A stretch of 64,000 bases of DNA, taken from the NCBI GenBank assembly GCA_037974665.1, contig CM075773.1:32622853-32686852 (forward strand), given 5' to 3'. This stretch comes from Ehretia macrophylla. Its lineage: Eukaryota; Streptophyta; Magnoliopsida; Boraginales; Ehretiaceae. Positions within the stretch are counted from its first letter, which is position 1; each line of letters begins with the position of its first letter. The notes beneath the pieces are model-generated. The model saw only the letters and a program-made list of their open reading frames with translations, ran no database searches and was not told where the DNA came from. Below, in pieces: positions 44,715 to 55,375 of this stretch. Made by a program: the position numbers and the translations under genes.

Positions 44715-44920
44715 CTGAGGTCCGTAGCTGAACTAGCTGATTGCAGCAACTGATTTTTCCTGCTCAGCATGGACAATGAGAAACATGCTTGTACAAATAT
44801 GATTACCAACTAGAAAATACTCCCGGGTCCACAACTGAACTAGCTGATTGCAGCAACTGATTTTTCATGGCCCAACAAGGACAATAAGGAGAGATGCTTG
44901 TACAAATTATCAACAAATCT
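44715..44920 (+). repeat. 107-bp tandem duplication in the WRKY 3' UTR
   Basis: Two copies with a period of 107 bases. AACTAGCTGATTGCAGCAAC occurs at 44731 and again at 44838, followed in both by TGATTTTTC and ATGCTTGTACAAAT. It lies just after the stop at 44678, so probably in the 3' UTR. The copies differ at a modest number of sites. Confidence 0.8.
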
Positions 44921-45500
44921 CAAATTACTATCACAATGTCGAAGTAACTATGAGATATTGTACTTCGGGTCGTATTGTCTTGCTGTTGAATGAAATTTGA
45001 GCATAACTTGAATATTTCGTAACAAAAGCCAATTAAGTTACACGCTTCAAATTGACAAATGATGTTTATCAACATCACTATAAAAGGGTCATTTTAGTCC
45101 CTGATTTGCAGCAAAACTAAATCACAATCGGTAGAGGAATGAACAAAACTTTAAGGCATCCAAACGATTGCTATAAGCTTAGTTAATGGAAATTCAATTT
45201 CAAAAATGAAATTTCCCTCGTTTTTGGCTAAGTCTGTCTTGCATGACTAGTGGCAACAAATTTGTGAGTGTAGTACACAGTTGGATCTTCATCGCAACTA
45301 GTCCATATTGAACGCAGAACATTCTGAGGAACTCTATAAGATAATGCTTCTAGCACCGCTGCAGGAAAAAACATGGGATATTTGACACTTAATTTGGATA
45401 GAAATTTGAAAAGGGATTGAAATGTAATGAATAATGAGGGTGCACCTTCAGGATATTGTTAGGAGATTTACATTACCGATAAATCACCTGCATTCACCAA
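44921..45500. other. Convergent 3' region between WRKY and the DUF3593 gene
   Basis: Holds the probable 3' end of WRKY and the 3' UTR of the minus-strand gene. No separate gene is supported. Confidence 0.45.
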
Positions 45501-47576
45501 CTAGGTTGATGACTTATCCGCATCTTTGATCCCTAAGGCAAGGTTTGATGTTCTTTCTTTTACATATTTAGCATCTCTAATCGCCCCCCTCAGCCCCAAC
45601 ACAATAAATATGTTGGTTAAAATCAATAGTGACTCAGCTCCGTCATGCAACCAGTCAATGTTAGACAAGCAAGTTCCATAATGCACCTTTGCTGTTCCAC
45701 GAATTTGAAAGTATGAACATTTTTCAGATATTGAGAATGTCTAAATTACATTTCGCAAAAGCAATAAATTCGGCATGGTTGGGGAAGTTACCGTATATGC
45801 TTGCCGGGACTGCATAGCAGCGGTGATGCAGAACAACCAACAAGGAAAGTATTAGTACTGGAATTAAATTAATGCTGTTAGCTGCACAAACGTATAGGCT
45901 ATGACAAATGTCAAATTCCAATCAGAATCAAATTTTAAAAAATTTCACAAAATATGGGGCAAATATTCATTCCAAAGTTGCCAGTACTTGAAACAGCATA
46001 ATTGAACCAAAAACTTGTTTGCAAACGAAATGGTTGATTTTCTGTCATAGAAAGAAGCAATCGTCCAAATACTAGAGAAGATGTTACACAAAAGTAGCTG
46101 GAAAATGACAGAAAATAACACTTATTTGAAATGTAAAAAAGGGTTTATTGCATCTAAAGATGGAAACTGCCTGCATCCAGTGAAGTAGAACTTGATAATC
46201 ACGCTCAGATGTTAACTACCTTAAATGAGATAAACGACACTCAACAGAGCAGGACTAAGGAATATATAGATAAATAGGTAGTATCAACTAAGGATCAATA
46301 ACTCATGATTTTGAATGCAACTTGCAATCCAACATAATTTCTGGCAAGGATCAAATTAAAATGTTCCCCTTTATCACTTACTTCCGGCTCAAAACTGTTA
46401 TGATAAGATAGTTAATCATTTGGGAAACCAGATGAGAGCAGATAAAAAACTGACAAAGGGATCGACTGAGCAGTTATCGAAGGCCAAAATTGAAGCCTTT
46501 ACAACCAAATTAAGCAATGCATGACACATTTTAGCTATGGAACTCATTTGTAAAGCGAAAAGAACTCTACATAGCAATAGCAGATATGAAATTTTTCGAC
46601 TAACTGACTAAAAATTATTTAAAACACACACACACGCACAAAGAAAAGGTGTGAAATCCTTACATGATATGTAATCATGAAGGACAAAGTTAAGTCCTCC
46701 ACAACTAACCATAAGGCGAGGGCTAAAACATATTGAACTTTTCCAATGCCGAAAACAAAAGCATTATAATAACAATAATGCAGTGTTTGTCTGCTTAAGC
46801 TTGAGCTATAGAATTAAATTATGAAAATTTTAAATTCAAATTTGAAATGATTTTTCCCCAATTCCAATTCCAACTTTGAATTTTGACATAAATTCGTTAC
46901 AATGTCACAAATATTTCCACCATTATCAACTACTATAAGACTCAAACTAACACTGTACAATAAAGCAAGTAACATATTCATACTAAGCAAAGGGCAAAGT
47001 GAAATATCACAATACACAACTAGGACACTGAAACAAGACTACAACATATACAATTGAAACGCAACAGACTCATTACTTTGACATACGCATAGCAATAATT
47101 TCGAGCGCCATGCTACTCAATTTTTAATGTGATGTCTCGTATTGGTACGAGTGTGAATTATAAGTTAGTATTATAAACTTTAGTAATAACTTGAATTAAT
47201 CATTTTGCATCGTTAACTTACCTGTGGCACCCACAAAGACAAGCAAGAAATAGAAGCCAAAAAGGGTGAGCTTTGGTGCAGACTTGGACTTGGTGATGAA
47301 GTACAAGAAACCAAGATAAGGCAAAAGTGAAAAAGCAAAGAGCTGTGAAGCTATGCTTTCTGAATCAACATCCAGTAGAAATAAGAACCCATTAGCTATT
47401 ATTGTTCTTCTTCTTGCTCTCTTTCTACATAGTTTTTTTGTTCTTTCACCATAATTGTGTTGCCTAGTTTCATTAAATGGCTTTGTTATGAAACCATGCA
47501 TGAATGTAGAGGAAATAGAACCCAAGAGTGATGTTGGGTTCTTACAGAAAGGCTGCAGACAATGTAACATCATCAA
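45501..47576 (-). CDS. DUF3593-type membrane protein, probably chloroplast, with 18-nt microexon
   Basis: Exons on the minus strand: 47222-47576, a microexon 45792-45809 (18 nt), and 45501-45691, joining in frame to 187 residues. The Ser/Arg-rich N-terminus (about residues 1-60) looks like a plastid transit peptide. The conserved part follows: SQLFAFSLLPYLGFLYFITK, SAPKLTLFGFYFLLVFVGAT, then VPASIYAKVHYGT across the microexon, NIDWLHDGAESLLILTN and IFIVLGLRGAIRDA. This pattern is shared with cyanobacterial proteins of the DUF3593 family (recalled, not searched). Three hydrophobic segments suggest a thylakoid or envelope membrane protein of unknown function. Without the microexon the frame and the conserved block would be lost. 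Confidence 0.85.
45792..45809 (-). other. 18-nt microexon of the DUF3593 gene
   Basis: On the minus strand CTATGCAG|TCCCGGCAAGCATATACG|GTAACT shows both splice sites. It supplies VPASIY in the conserved block between membrane segments. Both neighbouring exons end in compatible phase 1. Confidence 0.8.
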
Positions 47577-49176
47577 AAAGACAGTAGCTTTTCCTTCACT
47601 TGTTACACAGAATCTGGTACTAAGTTGTTATGTATGCACCACGTTTGTGTTCGCTTTGTACTGATGAGGTGGACTTTCGGGCATAACCATTGTTAAAAGA
47701 TATGGCTTTTCAACATGGGCCTAAACTCGACCAAAAACTCATGGGCCTATAACCCTTTTGAACATGGGCTACAAAAAGGCATCATGAGAGTCATCTTGTT
47801 TTTATAAGTCAGAAATGATGGGGTCGGTCCATGAATTTATCTTTTTTTTGTATGAGTTTTAAATTGTAATACGCATAATATGGGCTTGGCCTAAATGTAT
47901 TTTTTGTGATCTTATAGTTCCTTCGGGATAGAGATGGCGGAATCTATCCACGTATTTCCTTCTTCTTGTATAAGCCATAAATTGAAATATGCATTATATG
48001 GGCTTGGCTAGGTGTATTCTCGTAGTTCCTTCAAGTGAAAATGATGGAGTTGGTCTATAAATTTTCCTTCTCATATGAGCTCTAAATTTTTATAGGCGCA
48101 GTATGAGTTTAGCGTAGACGTATTCTGCCACATAAGTGAAAATTGTATCCAGTGAAGTAGTCCAGTGGACCAAGTTATAATGCATAGCCCATTTGATAAC
48201 AATGTCAATTTTAGATCCATTTAGCATTGACATATTACCTTGAGTTCGACTTTTACCAGGGGCATCACTTGACCTCAAACTCTTATCAGACCATTTACAC
48301 AGTTTGACAGCTTGACGATTTAAATTCACCTACTAATCTATTAACACATTAAATTTAATCAATTAATCTGAAATACTTAAATACGTATTAACTCTAATAG
48401 AAAACGCAAGTTATTATAAATTGAATACAGGTAAAACCGAGCAGAATTTTTGCCAATTATTCCAAGTCCATTATGGAATTGCTGCCTTAACTGCCATTCT
48501 AGTGCCATCGGCAAAATGAAGAGAGATCTTAACAATTTGGTTGCAAATTTTGCTAATATACCACCACACATTCTCCACAATTACGAATATTTAGTTATTT
48601 CCCTTTTGTCATTCAAACCTTTCCATGTCTGACGAGGAGGCATTATTTGAACACAAAAATTTTGATCAATACATGACATTGATAGTTTTGACGTGAAACT
48701 ATATAATAATCTCATATCAAAATTTCACTCATTGTATTTAAAAATTATTTATTGTGAGAGCAACATTTCAATGTGAGATGATTATAGAAACTTGAAATGA
48801 AATCGAAGTGTCAAGAAAATTCAAGCATTTGACTGTGTAAATTGTGTCCCACAGTTGTTAATACACTCAACCACTCTTAAGGGCCCATGATTTCCACTAG
48901 TTTCAGACTGGTCGGTTCTTTCACAAAAGAACAAGGCAATCTTACTGGCCTAAATTACCTTGACGACGACGTGATACTAGTAACCATTAATTATGACCAG
49001 ATGTTTTACTTACCCTGTCGGGAAAGCTTGCAAATTAAAGCAGAAAATGACTAGCCTAGAATTTGTCTATCATATATATATATAACGTTACTAGGGATTC
49101 AAAGTGGTAAATTCTAATCTTTCCTTTTTCCTTTATTAATCTTGTAGAGTTTTTATTTGTTTATTTATTGCTACAC
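47577..49176. other. Upstream flank of the DUF3593 gene and intergenic DNA
   Basis: Includes the promoter side of the minus-strand gene. Between 47690 and 48110 the phrase ATGGGC(C/T)TGG..TAAATTG..TAT recurs loosely about every 120 bases (TATGGGCTTGGC near 47880 and 47998), suggesting decayed repeats. No coding gene recognised. Confidence 0.35.
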
Positions 49177-50086
49177 TAGAGGTAGAAGTGGTATTTGCGT
49201 CGGGCCGACACAAGTTTAATTTAGTTCAGTATACGAAAATTCAGGTCTAGCTCAACTCGATTAAAAGTAGGTTCGACTCAACCCAACCCACCACATATAG
49301 GTGGGCATAGCTGGGTTATATATTTTTTGACCAACCCCATTTGTGCCCAAACCTAACCCAGCCCAGCCCAGCTCAAACCCAGCACAGGCCCAACTCGAGC
49401 CCAGCTCAGCCCATAAACTCAGATGTTTGGAATAATTTTGCTTACTTTGAAGAACATGGGTATGTAATTTGTAACTATTGTGAACGTAAATATATATTTC
49501 GTCGTCAATTTGGAATTGAAACGCTTGTAAGAAATCTTGTATCTAAACACTCAAATGTTCTAAACTATTTCAATCATCAACCACCACCACCACTACCGCC
49601 AGCAGGCCTAGCACCCGCACAAGGAGCACTTATCCACTAACTTTCTTCAAGCATTTATGTAATGTTCGTTTTTTATGTTTATTAATAACGTATTTGTGTC
49701 TTGTAAACTTATAGTTTGTTAAATAATATTTTATCATTTATAATAATATTATCGATCAACTTATGTCTTGTTAATCGTTAAATTAACTTTTTCGTAAAAA
49801 ATGTGATGGTTAAGTTTTTTTCGTTATTAATCCAACTATCAAAATTCAAAACACACTAATTACATAAAACAAAAACAAAAGCAAAAAAAATAAATAGGCT
49901 GGCTCAGCCTAACTCGCGACTCGTAGTAGCGGGCTCGTGGGCCGAGCTAGGTCTTATATTTCAAGAATTGAGCCCAGCTCATCTCAACCCACTAAACATA
50001 TGTGCCAAGCTAGGCTTATTTTTCTTAACCTACGATTCAGTCAAGTAGTGTCGTGTTGTATCGAACTGACCCATTTGCTAGCTCTA
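49177..50086 (+). mobile_element. Non-autonomous hAT-like element with BED zinc-finger fragment
   Basis: The ends TAGAGGTAGAAGTGG and (reverse complement) TAGAGCTAGCAAATGGG resemble hAT termini. Sub-terminal runs of CCCAGCCCAGCTC-type repeats lie at 49350-49415 and 49920-50000. Between them is a transposase N-terminal fragment. No 8-bp target duplication is clear. It looks like an internally deleted derivative. Confidence 0.5.
49341..49640 (+). pseudogene. BED zinc-finger fragment of a hAT transposase
   Basis: The frame contains SDVWNNFAYFEEHGYVIC, NYCERKYIFRRQFGIETL and VRNLVSKHSNVLNYF, the W-x-F ... C-x2-C ... H layout of BED fingers at the N-terminus of hAT transposases. It then runs into a proline-rich tail and stops. 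The RNase-H-like catalytic domain and dimerisation domain are absent, so it is a remnant. The first ~25 residues come from the CCCAGC repeat tract and are not real transposase. Confidence 0.6.
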
Positions 50087-51450
50087 ACCTGAGGCAAATG
50101 AAAAGGAGATGCATCAATCCTTTTATCTCCTTCTAACTGAGCATACAACGGTCCCAACGGATGAATCATGCCATGCACTCTAAAGGTTTAATAAGGTTAT
50201 GCCTAGCAAGTTAGTTTGGACATTTATTTATTTTTCGGTTAATGTGAATCAACCGAAAACCCTAGATGTCTTGAGATTCTTTTATCAAAGGCTCGAAGAG
50301 TATTTATTGCTATATATATTTTGTAAGATTCTTACTACGGATCAGAACTTACGTCGCTTAGCACATACACAGATGAGCGTGCACATCATTAATGCTGATA
50401 TTAATGGCTTTCGCTGTATTCACAGAAGATGCTCCAAGTTGAATTTATGCTCGTAGAAACCATATGTTTCCTATATCTGGTAAACATGCACATGTTGTGT
50501 GTGTATGGTATTCTTTTTTATTGTTTCAATGGAGAATGATCAGACGAACAAGTGTTCCCAATCCCAAGTATATATGTTACTAAGTGTTTAACGAAACCAT
50601 GCACACTTCTGTGTAAGAATATAAATAAACAGTAAAAGTATTGATTTGCAGATTGAAAGTCACAGGATCAGAACCTTCTATGACTTACTTAGTACATGTA
50701 TATATTAGGATTTCGCTACATTACAATATTATAATATCGAGGAAGACTCTCTTAACTAACTTGATGCATATATTGGAGCTACGTTGCACCATAAAATTTG
50801 TAATCTCAAGATCATTTTAATGTAATACTGCCTAGATGAATTCTTCGATATCAAAAAGAAAAAGAAAAGAAATGTTTATATGCCTTATGATAACCTATAG
50901 TTTTCACGTCAATACTAGCCAATTGTAGCTTAATATATCTAATCTTACAAGAAAAACATCAAGTAGAGATAGTTTGCTTGAATCCATAAATTCAAGGCAT
51001 TTTTAAACTAATTACGCAATGGTTTTAGGCAAGCTGAGAAATTAAACAAAGATAATTCTTAACCTGAATCAAAATTTAAATTTTAGGTGCCAGCTTGAAG
51101 CATGGGGCATAGCAAGTTTATCGAGCTATATATCTAGTCAATTTAAGCTACCCAATGACTAGATGACCTATGTACACAAATTAACATCAGTGAAATTCAA
51201 TAGCTAATGACACTTGTTCTAAGTTGATCATAGCACGTTAAAGAGACGTGATATTGGGAAAGATAGATGTTAACAAGACATTGGAATACAATAATATCTA
51301 CTAGACCACTTTTTAACAAGACTTTGACCTACAAATTTTATATAGTCTCATTTGTTCATGAAAATAACGAAAAATATCCCCCCGAAACCAAAGATATTAT
51401 ACAAGGAAAAAACTTTTGACTGTGATTTCTGATTTCATAGGTGGGAAGCT
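50087..51450. other. Intergenic, nothing recognised
   Basis: AT-rich with no convincing coding frame or repeat ends. A frame at 50199-50456 has no family resemblance. Confidence 0.4.
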
Positions 51451-51580
51451 CTTCAAAAAGTTTAGATTGATCGGTTAGTTAATTTTTTATTCACAAAATA
51501 TGAGGACCACACAGATATGAGGACTATTTTATATGAGTAAAAAGTTTACTAACCGATCAATCTAGACTTTTTGAAAAAAT
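51451..51580. mobile_element. ~130-bp hairpin, MITE-like
   Basis: CAAAAAGTTTAGATTGATCG (51454 on) continues to GGTTAGTT and is inverted at 51546-51574 (ACTAACCGATCAATCTAGAC). The pairing continues inward (TTTTTATTCA against TGAGTAAAAAG; ATGAGGAC), leaving a small loop. It is either a minimal MITE or a small-RNA-type hairpin. Confidence 0.5.
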
Positions 51581-51888
51581 TTCCTTCATATGAAAGGTCT
51601 AAACGATTGGAATCGAAGAGTTTCCTGTTAAATAAAATAACATTAATTTTATAACATATAATTAATAATTTAAGACCAACTATTGATCTGTTAACACATT
51701 AAACTTAATTAACTAGTTCAATATGCTTAAACTCTTATTGACAATAATAATAAACTCAAATTATTATAAATTAAACATAAATCTAATACATAACCGACGT
51801 AAAACAAGATTTGACATATAAAATTACAGCTACTCTTTACATACTGTACACATGATTATGTAACCACGTCAATACCATACAAGATCTG

Positions 51889-52377
51889 TCAAGCACATGA
51901 AATGCTGATAGAATTGGCTGTGAATCGCTCCGAGGTGGTTCTTGTCACCAAAGACCTAATTTCCGGCGAAAGAGCATCGAACTCTGGACCCTCTGGAATA
52001 GTTGAAAGTGCACCTGACGACCACGTATCATACACCACGTAAAATCCATCTTGAAACTGATTATCTTGCCTTTGAAACAATGAAATGTTACTCTGCTTAG
52101 GCTTGAAAAGTGATCGAAGAAACTTGTGAATTGAGCGAGAAATTAGCTTGGAAGGCTTCTTGGACGACGAGGGTTGAGGTTCTGGTGGGCGTTTAAGTAG
52201 TCTTCCATCAGATAAATGAGGCATTGATAGTGTTCTTGAAGCCATGGCTGAATCAAGTTGACGCTCAAATGATTTGAGCTCAAAGGAATCGTAGAGTGAG
52301 CTTCCACAATCCCATATGTGAGGCTTCGCCTTTTCATGATCACTTTGTTTCTGTTTTGGCTCCATAGGCTTCTCCAT
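51889..52377 (-). CDS. Plant-specific single-exon protein with WDCGSSLYDSFEL motif
   Basis: A 162-residue open frame from MEKPMEPKQKQSDHEKAKPH. The core WDCGSSLYDSFELKSFERQ (about residues 22-40) and ASRTLSMPHLSDGRLL are followed by a basic Ser/Lys stretch (SSKKPSKLISRSIHKFLRSL). The C-terminal half has GFYVVYDTWSSGALSTIPEG, a block LSPEIRSLVTRTTSERF and the end ISCA. I recall this pattern from uncharacterised plant proteins of 150-350 residues; no enzymatic motif, signal peptide or membrane span is visible. The basic stretch could direct nuclear or membrane association, but that is a guess. The frame is uninterrupted, and the leader upstream carries a CA repeat and a C-rich tract. Confidence 0.85.
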   Translation of the reverse strand: MEKPMEPKQKQSDHEKAKPHIWDCGSSLYDSFELKSFERQLDSAMASRTLSMPHLSDGRLLKRPPEPQPSSSKKPSKLISRSIHKFLRSLFKPKQSNISLFQRQDNQFQDGFYVVYDTWSSGALSTIPEGPEFDALSPEIRSLVTRTTSERFTANSISISCA

Positions 52378-52422
52378 TTTCTTTCAGTTTCAGTTTGAAG
52401 GGTTAAAAAGAAAGATGAATAC

Positions 52423-52506
52423 GTGTGTGTGTGTGTGTGTGTGTATGTGTGTGTTTGGTGGGGGTGGGGGGTGAGAGCGGGGGTGGGATGGGGTGGGGGA
52501 GGGGGG
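52423..52506. repeat. GT microsatellite and G-rich tract in the leader of the 51889-52377 gene
   Basis: (GT)n at 52423-52454, followed by a run of G-blocks at 52457-52506 (TGGTGGGGGTGGGGGG and GGGGTGGGATGGGGTGGGGG). On the transcribed strand this is a C-rich and CA-rich leader about 45-130 bases ahead of the ATG. Four or more G-runs could form a G-quadruplex on the plus strand. Confidence 0.8.
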
Positions 52507-52509
52507 TGT

Positions 52510-54015
52510 TAAGCGAGTTGCTTGTATTATGGATGGGAGAGAGTGAACCGCGTTGGTTATGAACAAAAGGAGGACACAGCTTCACGTAATTTTCATAATA
52601 TATGCAGCTAAATTGTTTGGTGAAACGGTCACAATAATAATTTGTTATAATTAAAAATTTTAAATTTAAATTATAATTTCGAGATTCGTTGCATCGATAG
52701 ATATACCACCAGCTAAGCTGCTCCTACACATCTCTGTCTACAGTTGAATGATAAACAATGCATTTACTGAGATATGGCAGTCCATGAGGCCTATTTGTAT
52801 TCTATTAGTTTAATCCAACATAACTTTCATGTTTCTAAGTTGACGATGATATTTCGATCGATAGCAAAACTTTACTAATATTATACAAATTCAAGAAAAT
52901 TATCTCCATATTGATTAAAAAGAAAAAGAAATTATATATTATAAGTCGCAAAATATGAGTCAATAAACTGATTATAAATTCGACTTTTTTTTAAATTTCA
53001 CTAGTAGCAAGAATTTTTTTTTACCAATCGGTCTTTTAAGTAGCAGAATATGGGCTTTGTCATATATGAACCCTTTAGGGGTCATAGTCAAGATTGGACT
53101 TTGGTACGAAGATAAGCATCATTTGATATTATAATATAAAACCTTAGATATCATGTGATTATGGATAACATATTGTACCAAATATTCACGGGGAACAGTT
53201 TCACACTTCAACGTGTATGCATACGAGGCTGATCACAGTTATGTTGATGTCTGAAATCCTTCTTTTTTTTTTTTTGGGCATAACAAAAATTAAAGTCATA
53301 ATTTAAACTAAAAATTTTTAAATAAAATTGATCATTATTTTACTATTTTACCTAACTCTTATTAAAATTTTCGTAGCAGAGTTAGAGGTTAAGCCTTCAA
53401 ATTGCATGTAACCAACTGGTATGGTTTGAGTGGTCATGCACACAAGGATATTAAGTGATAGTTAGCCGTCGTATGTCATGTTGATATGGTAGGTAAAATA
53501 TCAACATAAATGATGCAAACATGTATGAACTAGTACGTTATTAGGTCTCGAGTGTATAATTTTTGCAATATATATGAAAATTTTGATATTTAATACATAA
53601 ATTTTATCAAAAAATGTGTGAAGGGGTGAATAAATGACGTAAAATATTACTCATTACAAATAGTAGAGTATGGATTTAATGAGAATGGTTATTCACCATT
53701 GCAATGCGTGTCACGCATAATGGTTAACAATCAACTAATATATGTAGGCTTAAGGAAATAAGTAAATAAATAAAATATGTTTGCAAATTGCGCACACAAA
53801 TACAAAACACAATATATCTAAAGCAATTCGGCTCTCAAGAGAACTTGACTCACGTCCACGAAGTAATTACTGTATTTCTCAAAGGATCACAATATGGTTT
53901 TATGAGCAAGAAAAGTTTAATCCCTTCTTATGTGACTTTTGAAAAAGAAAGATTTAAAACCCCTTTAACTAGAGTACCCAAAGCTCAAATTACCTTTTCG
54001 TACTCGAGTGTACTC
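52510..54015. other. Intergenic, nothing recognised
   Basis: Upstream region of the 51889-52377 gene, then AT-rich DNA with no coding frame that I recognise. A frame at 53788-54066 runs into the 5S-like relic and is not a gene. Confidence 0.4.
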
Positions 54016-54135
54016 GAGTGCGATCATACTAGTAGTAATATGCATCAAATCCTATTAGAACTCTGAAGTTAAATATGTTTGGACAAGAGTAGTATTAAAA
54101 TGAATGATTCCCTGGTAAATCCTTGTGTTGCACCC
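54016..54135 (+). pseudogene. 5S rRNA-like relic, full 120-nt length
   Basis: Begins TGCGATCATACTAGTAGTAA, continues AGAACTCTGAAGTTAAATAT and AAGAGTAGTATTAAAATG and ends CCTTGTGTTGCACCC. It aligns from end to end with plant 5S rRNA at roughly three-quarters identity, most differences being transitions, and is followed by a T-run. The internal promoter has decayed, so it should be inactive. It is either a dispersed 5S pseudogene or the 5S-derived part of a Cassandra-type TRIM (terminal-repeat retroelement) LTR. I could not find the LTR ends or a second LTR to decide. Confidence 0.7.
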
Positions 54136-54387
54136 TTTTTAAAAAATAAATAAATAAATTCTACAATATTCAATTATTAATCAATTCTTTTTTTATTATT
54201 TGAAAGGAGGTCTAACCGTTAATTTCAATTCTACAATAACTCAAGGAAATGTTTTCCCTATCTTATTCTTCTCGATGAGTCATGAGCATCATAGAAACAT
54301 GCTCCATGTGTTGTTCCCTGTTATAATTAACTAATCAATTTATACGTTTATTCACTTCTCCAAACCACAATTCCCTAACTGATTCTT

Positions 54388-54902
54388 GGACCTGGCTCCT
54401 CTATAATTTCTTTTTCTACAATTTCACGCAATACTCATTTTGATTAATACCACGTATCATTAAATATAATTTACGGATTATATTAATCTTGTTAAACTAA
54501 ATTTTCAACCATGGTTAGAAAGCATTAAATATCAAAATCTAACTACCATATTTAGTTAGCAAAATCTAATCTAATCTCTTCTCAAATTAATGACTAGCTG
54601 CATTATGCTTTCCAACTCATACGTTTTTTGTGCCAAGAATTTTTAGTTGTCCACTTTTTATGGAAATTAGTTTAGTGTCTAGTGTGATAGAAAAATGAAG
54701 TCACGTTTTAGGGCAATAGTCTTTAAAGTCTCAAGAAAGTTGGACAAAACAAAAAATGTAGCCATTAGAATTTTGCTCCAACGGAAAAAAAAAAAAAAAA
54801 AAAAAAAAAAAGACATATGATATTTGCTCCAACTTGTCTAATGAAGCTTCAAAAAGCCTTACGATTCCGACTCATCATTTCAGAGAGAAAGTAATAAAGA
54901 CC

Positions 54903-54973
<71 letters not shown>

Positions 54974-55366
54974 TTATATATCGTTTAACCATTAACGTTA
55001 TTTTCTATGTTTTTAATCAGAACACACTTAAACACTATAAAGCAACTATTTTTGCTCTTGCTCTAGTGAAGTTGGAGTAGAAAAGTAGCATGTGTTTCTC
55101 TTTCTTTTTTTTTTCTTTTTGGAATTGTTCTTCTTGTGCAGGAATAGTTTTTATTTTTTATTTTTTAGAATCATGTACTTATATATTTGTTTTGCTAATT
55201 AAATATGGTAATTAAATTTTGGTATTTAATGCTTTTTAACATGGTTGAAAATTTAGTTTAACAAGATTAATATAATCCGTAGATCATATTTAGTGACACG
55301 TGATATTAATTAGAATGGATATTACGTGAAATTATAGATAAAAAAAATTGTAAAAGAGCCAAGTCC
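54388..55366. mobile_element. Mutator-type fold-back MITE with perfect 9-bp target duplication
   Basis: A 979-bp element beginning GGACCTGGCTC and ending GAGCCAAGTCC, flanked by perfect CTGATTCTT (54379-54387 and 55367-55375). The arms of about 180 bp are well conserved (TACGGATTATATTAATCTTG and its inverse, AAATTTTCAACCATG and its inverse). The centre holds A-runs and a (TA)n block. No coding capacity. Long TIRs and a 9-bp duplication place it in the Mutator superfamily, and the intact duplication suggests fairly recent movement. Confidence 0.85.
54784..54969. repeat. Poly-A runs and (TA)n microsatellite
   Basis: An A-run of about 28 near 54785-54812, then A18 at 54903-54920 directly followed by (TA)n to 54969. 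These lie in the centre of the fold-back element at 54388-55366. TTTGCTCCAAC occurs on both sides of the first A-run. Confidence 0.9.
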
Positions 55367-55375
55367 CTGATTCTT

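Noticed and set aside
53788-54066. 92-residue plus-strand frame
   Set aside because: It overlaps the 5S-like relic, which explains the sequence better.
54784-54812. A-run flanked by TTTGCTCCAAC considered as a SINE tail
   Set aside because: No room for a SINE body between the repeated flanks; it is better seen as part of the fold-back element's low-complexity centre.
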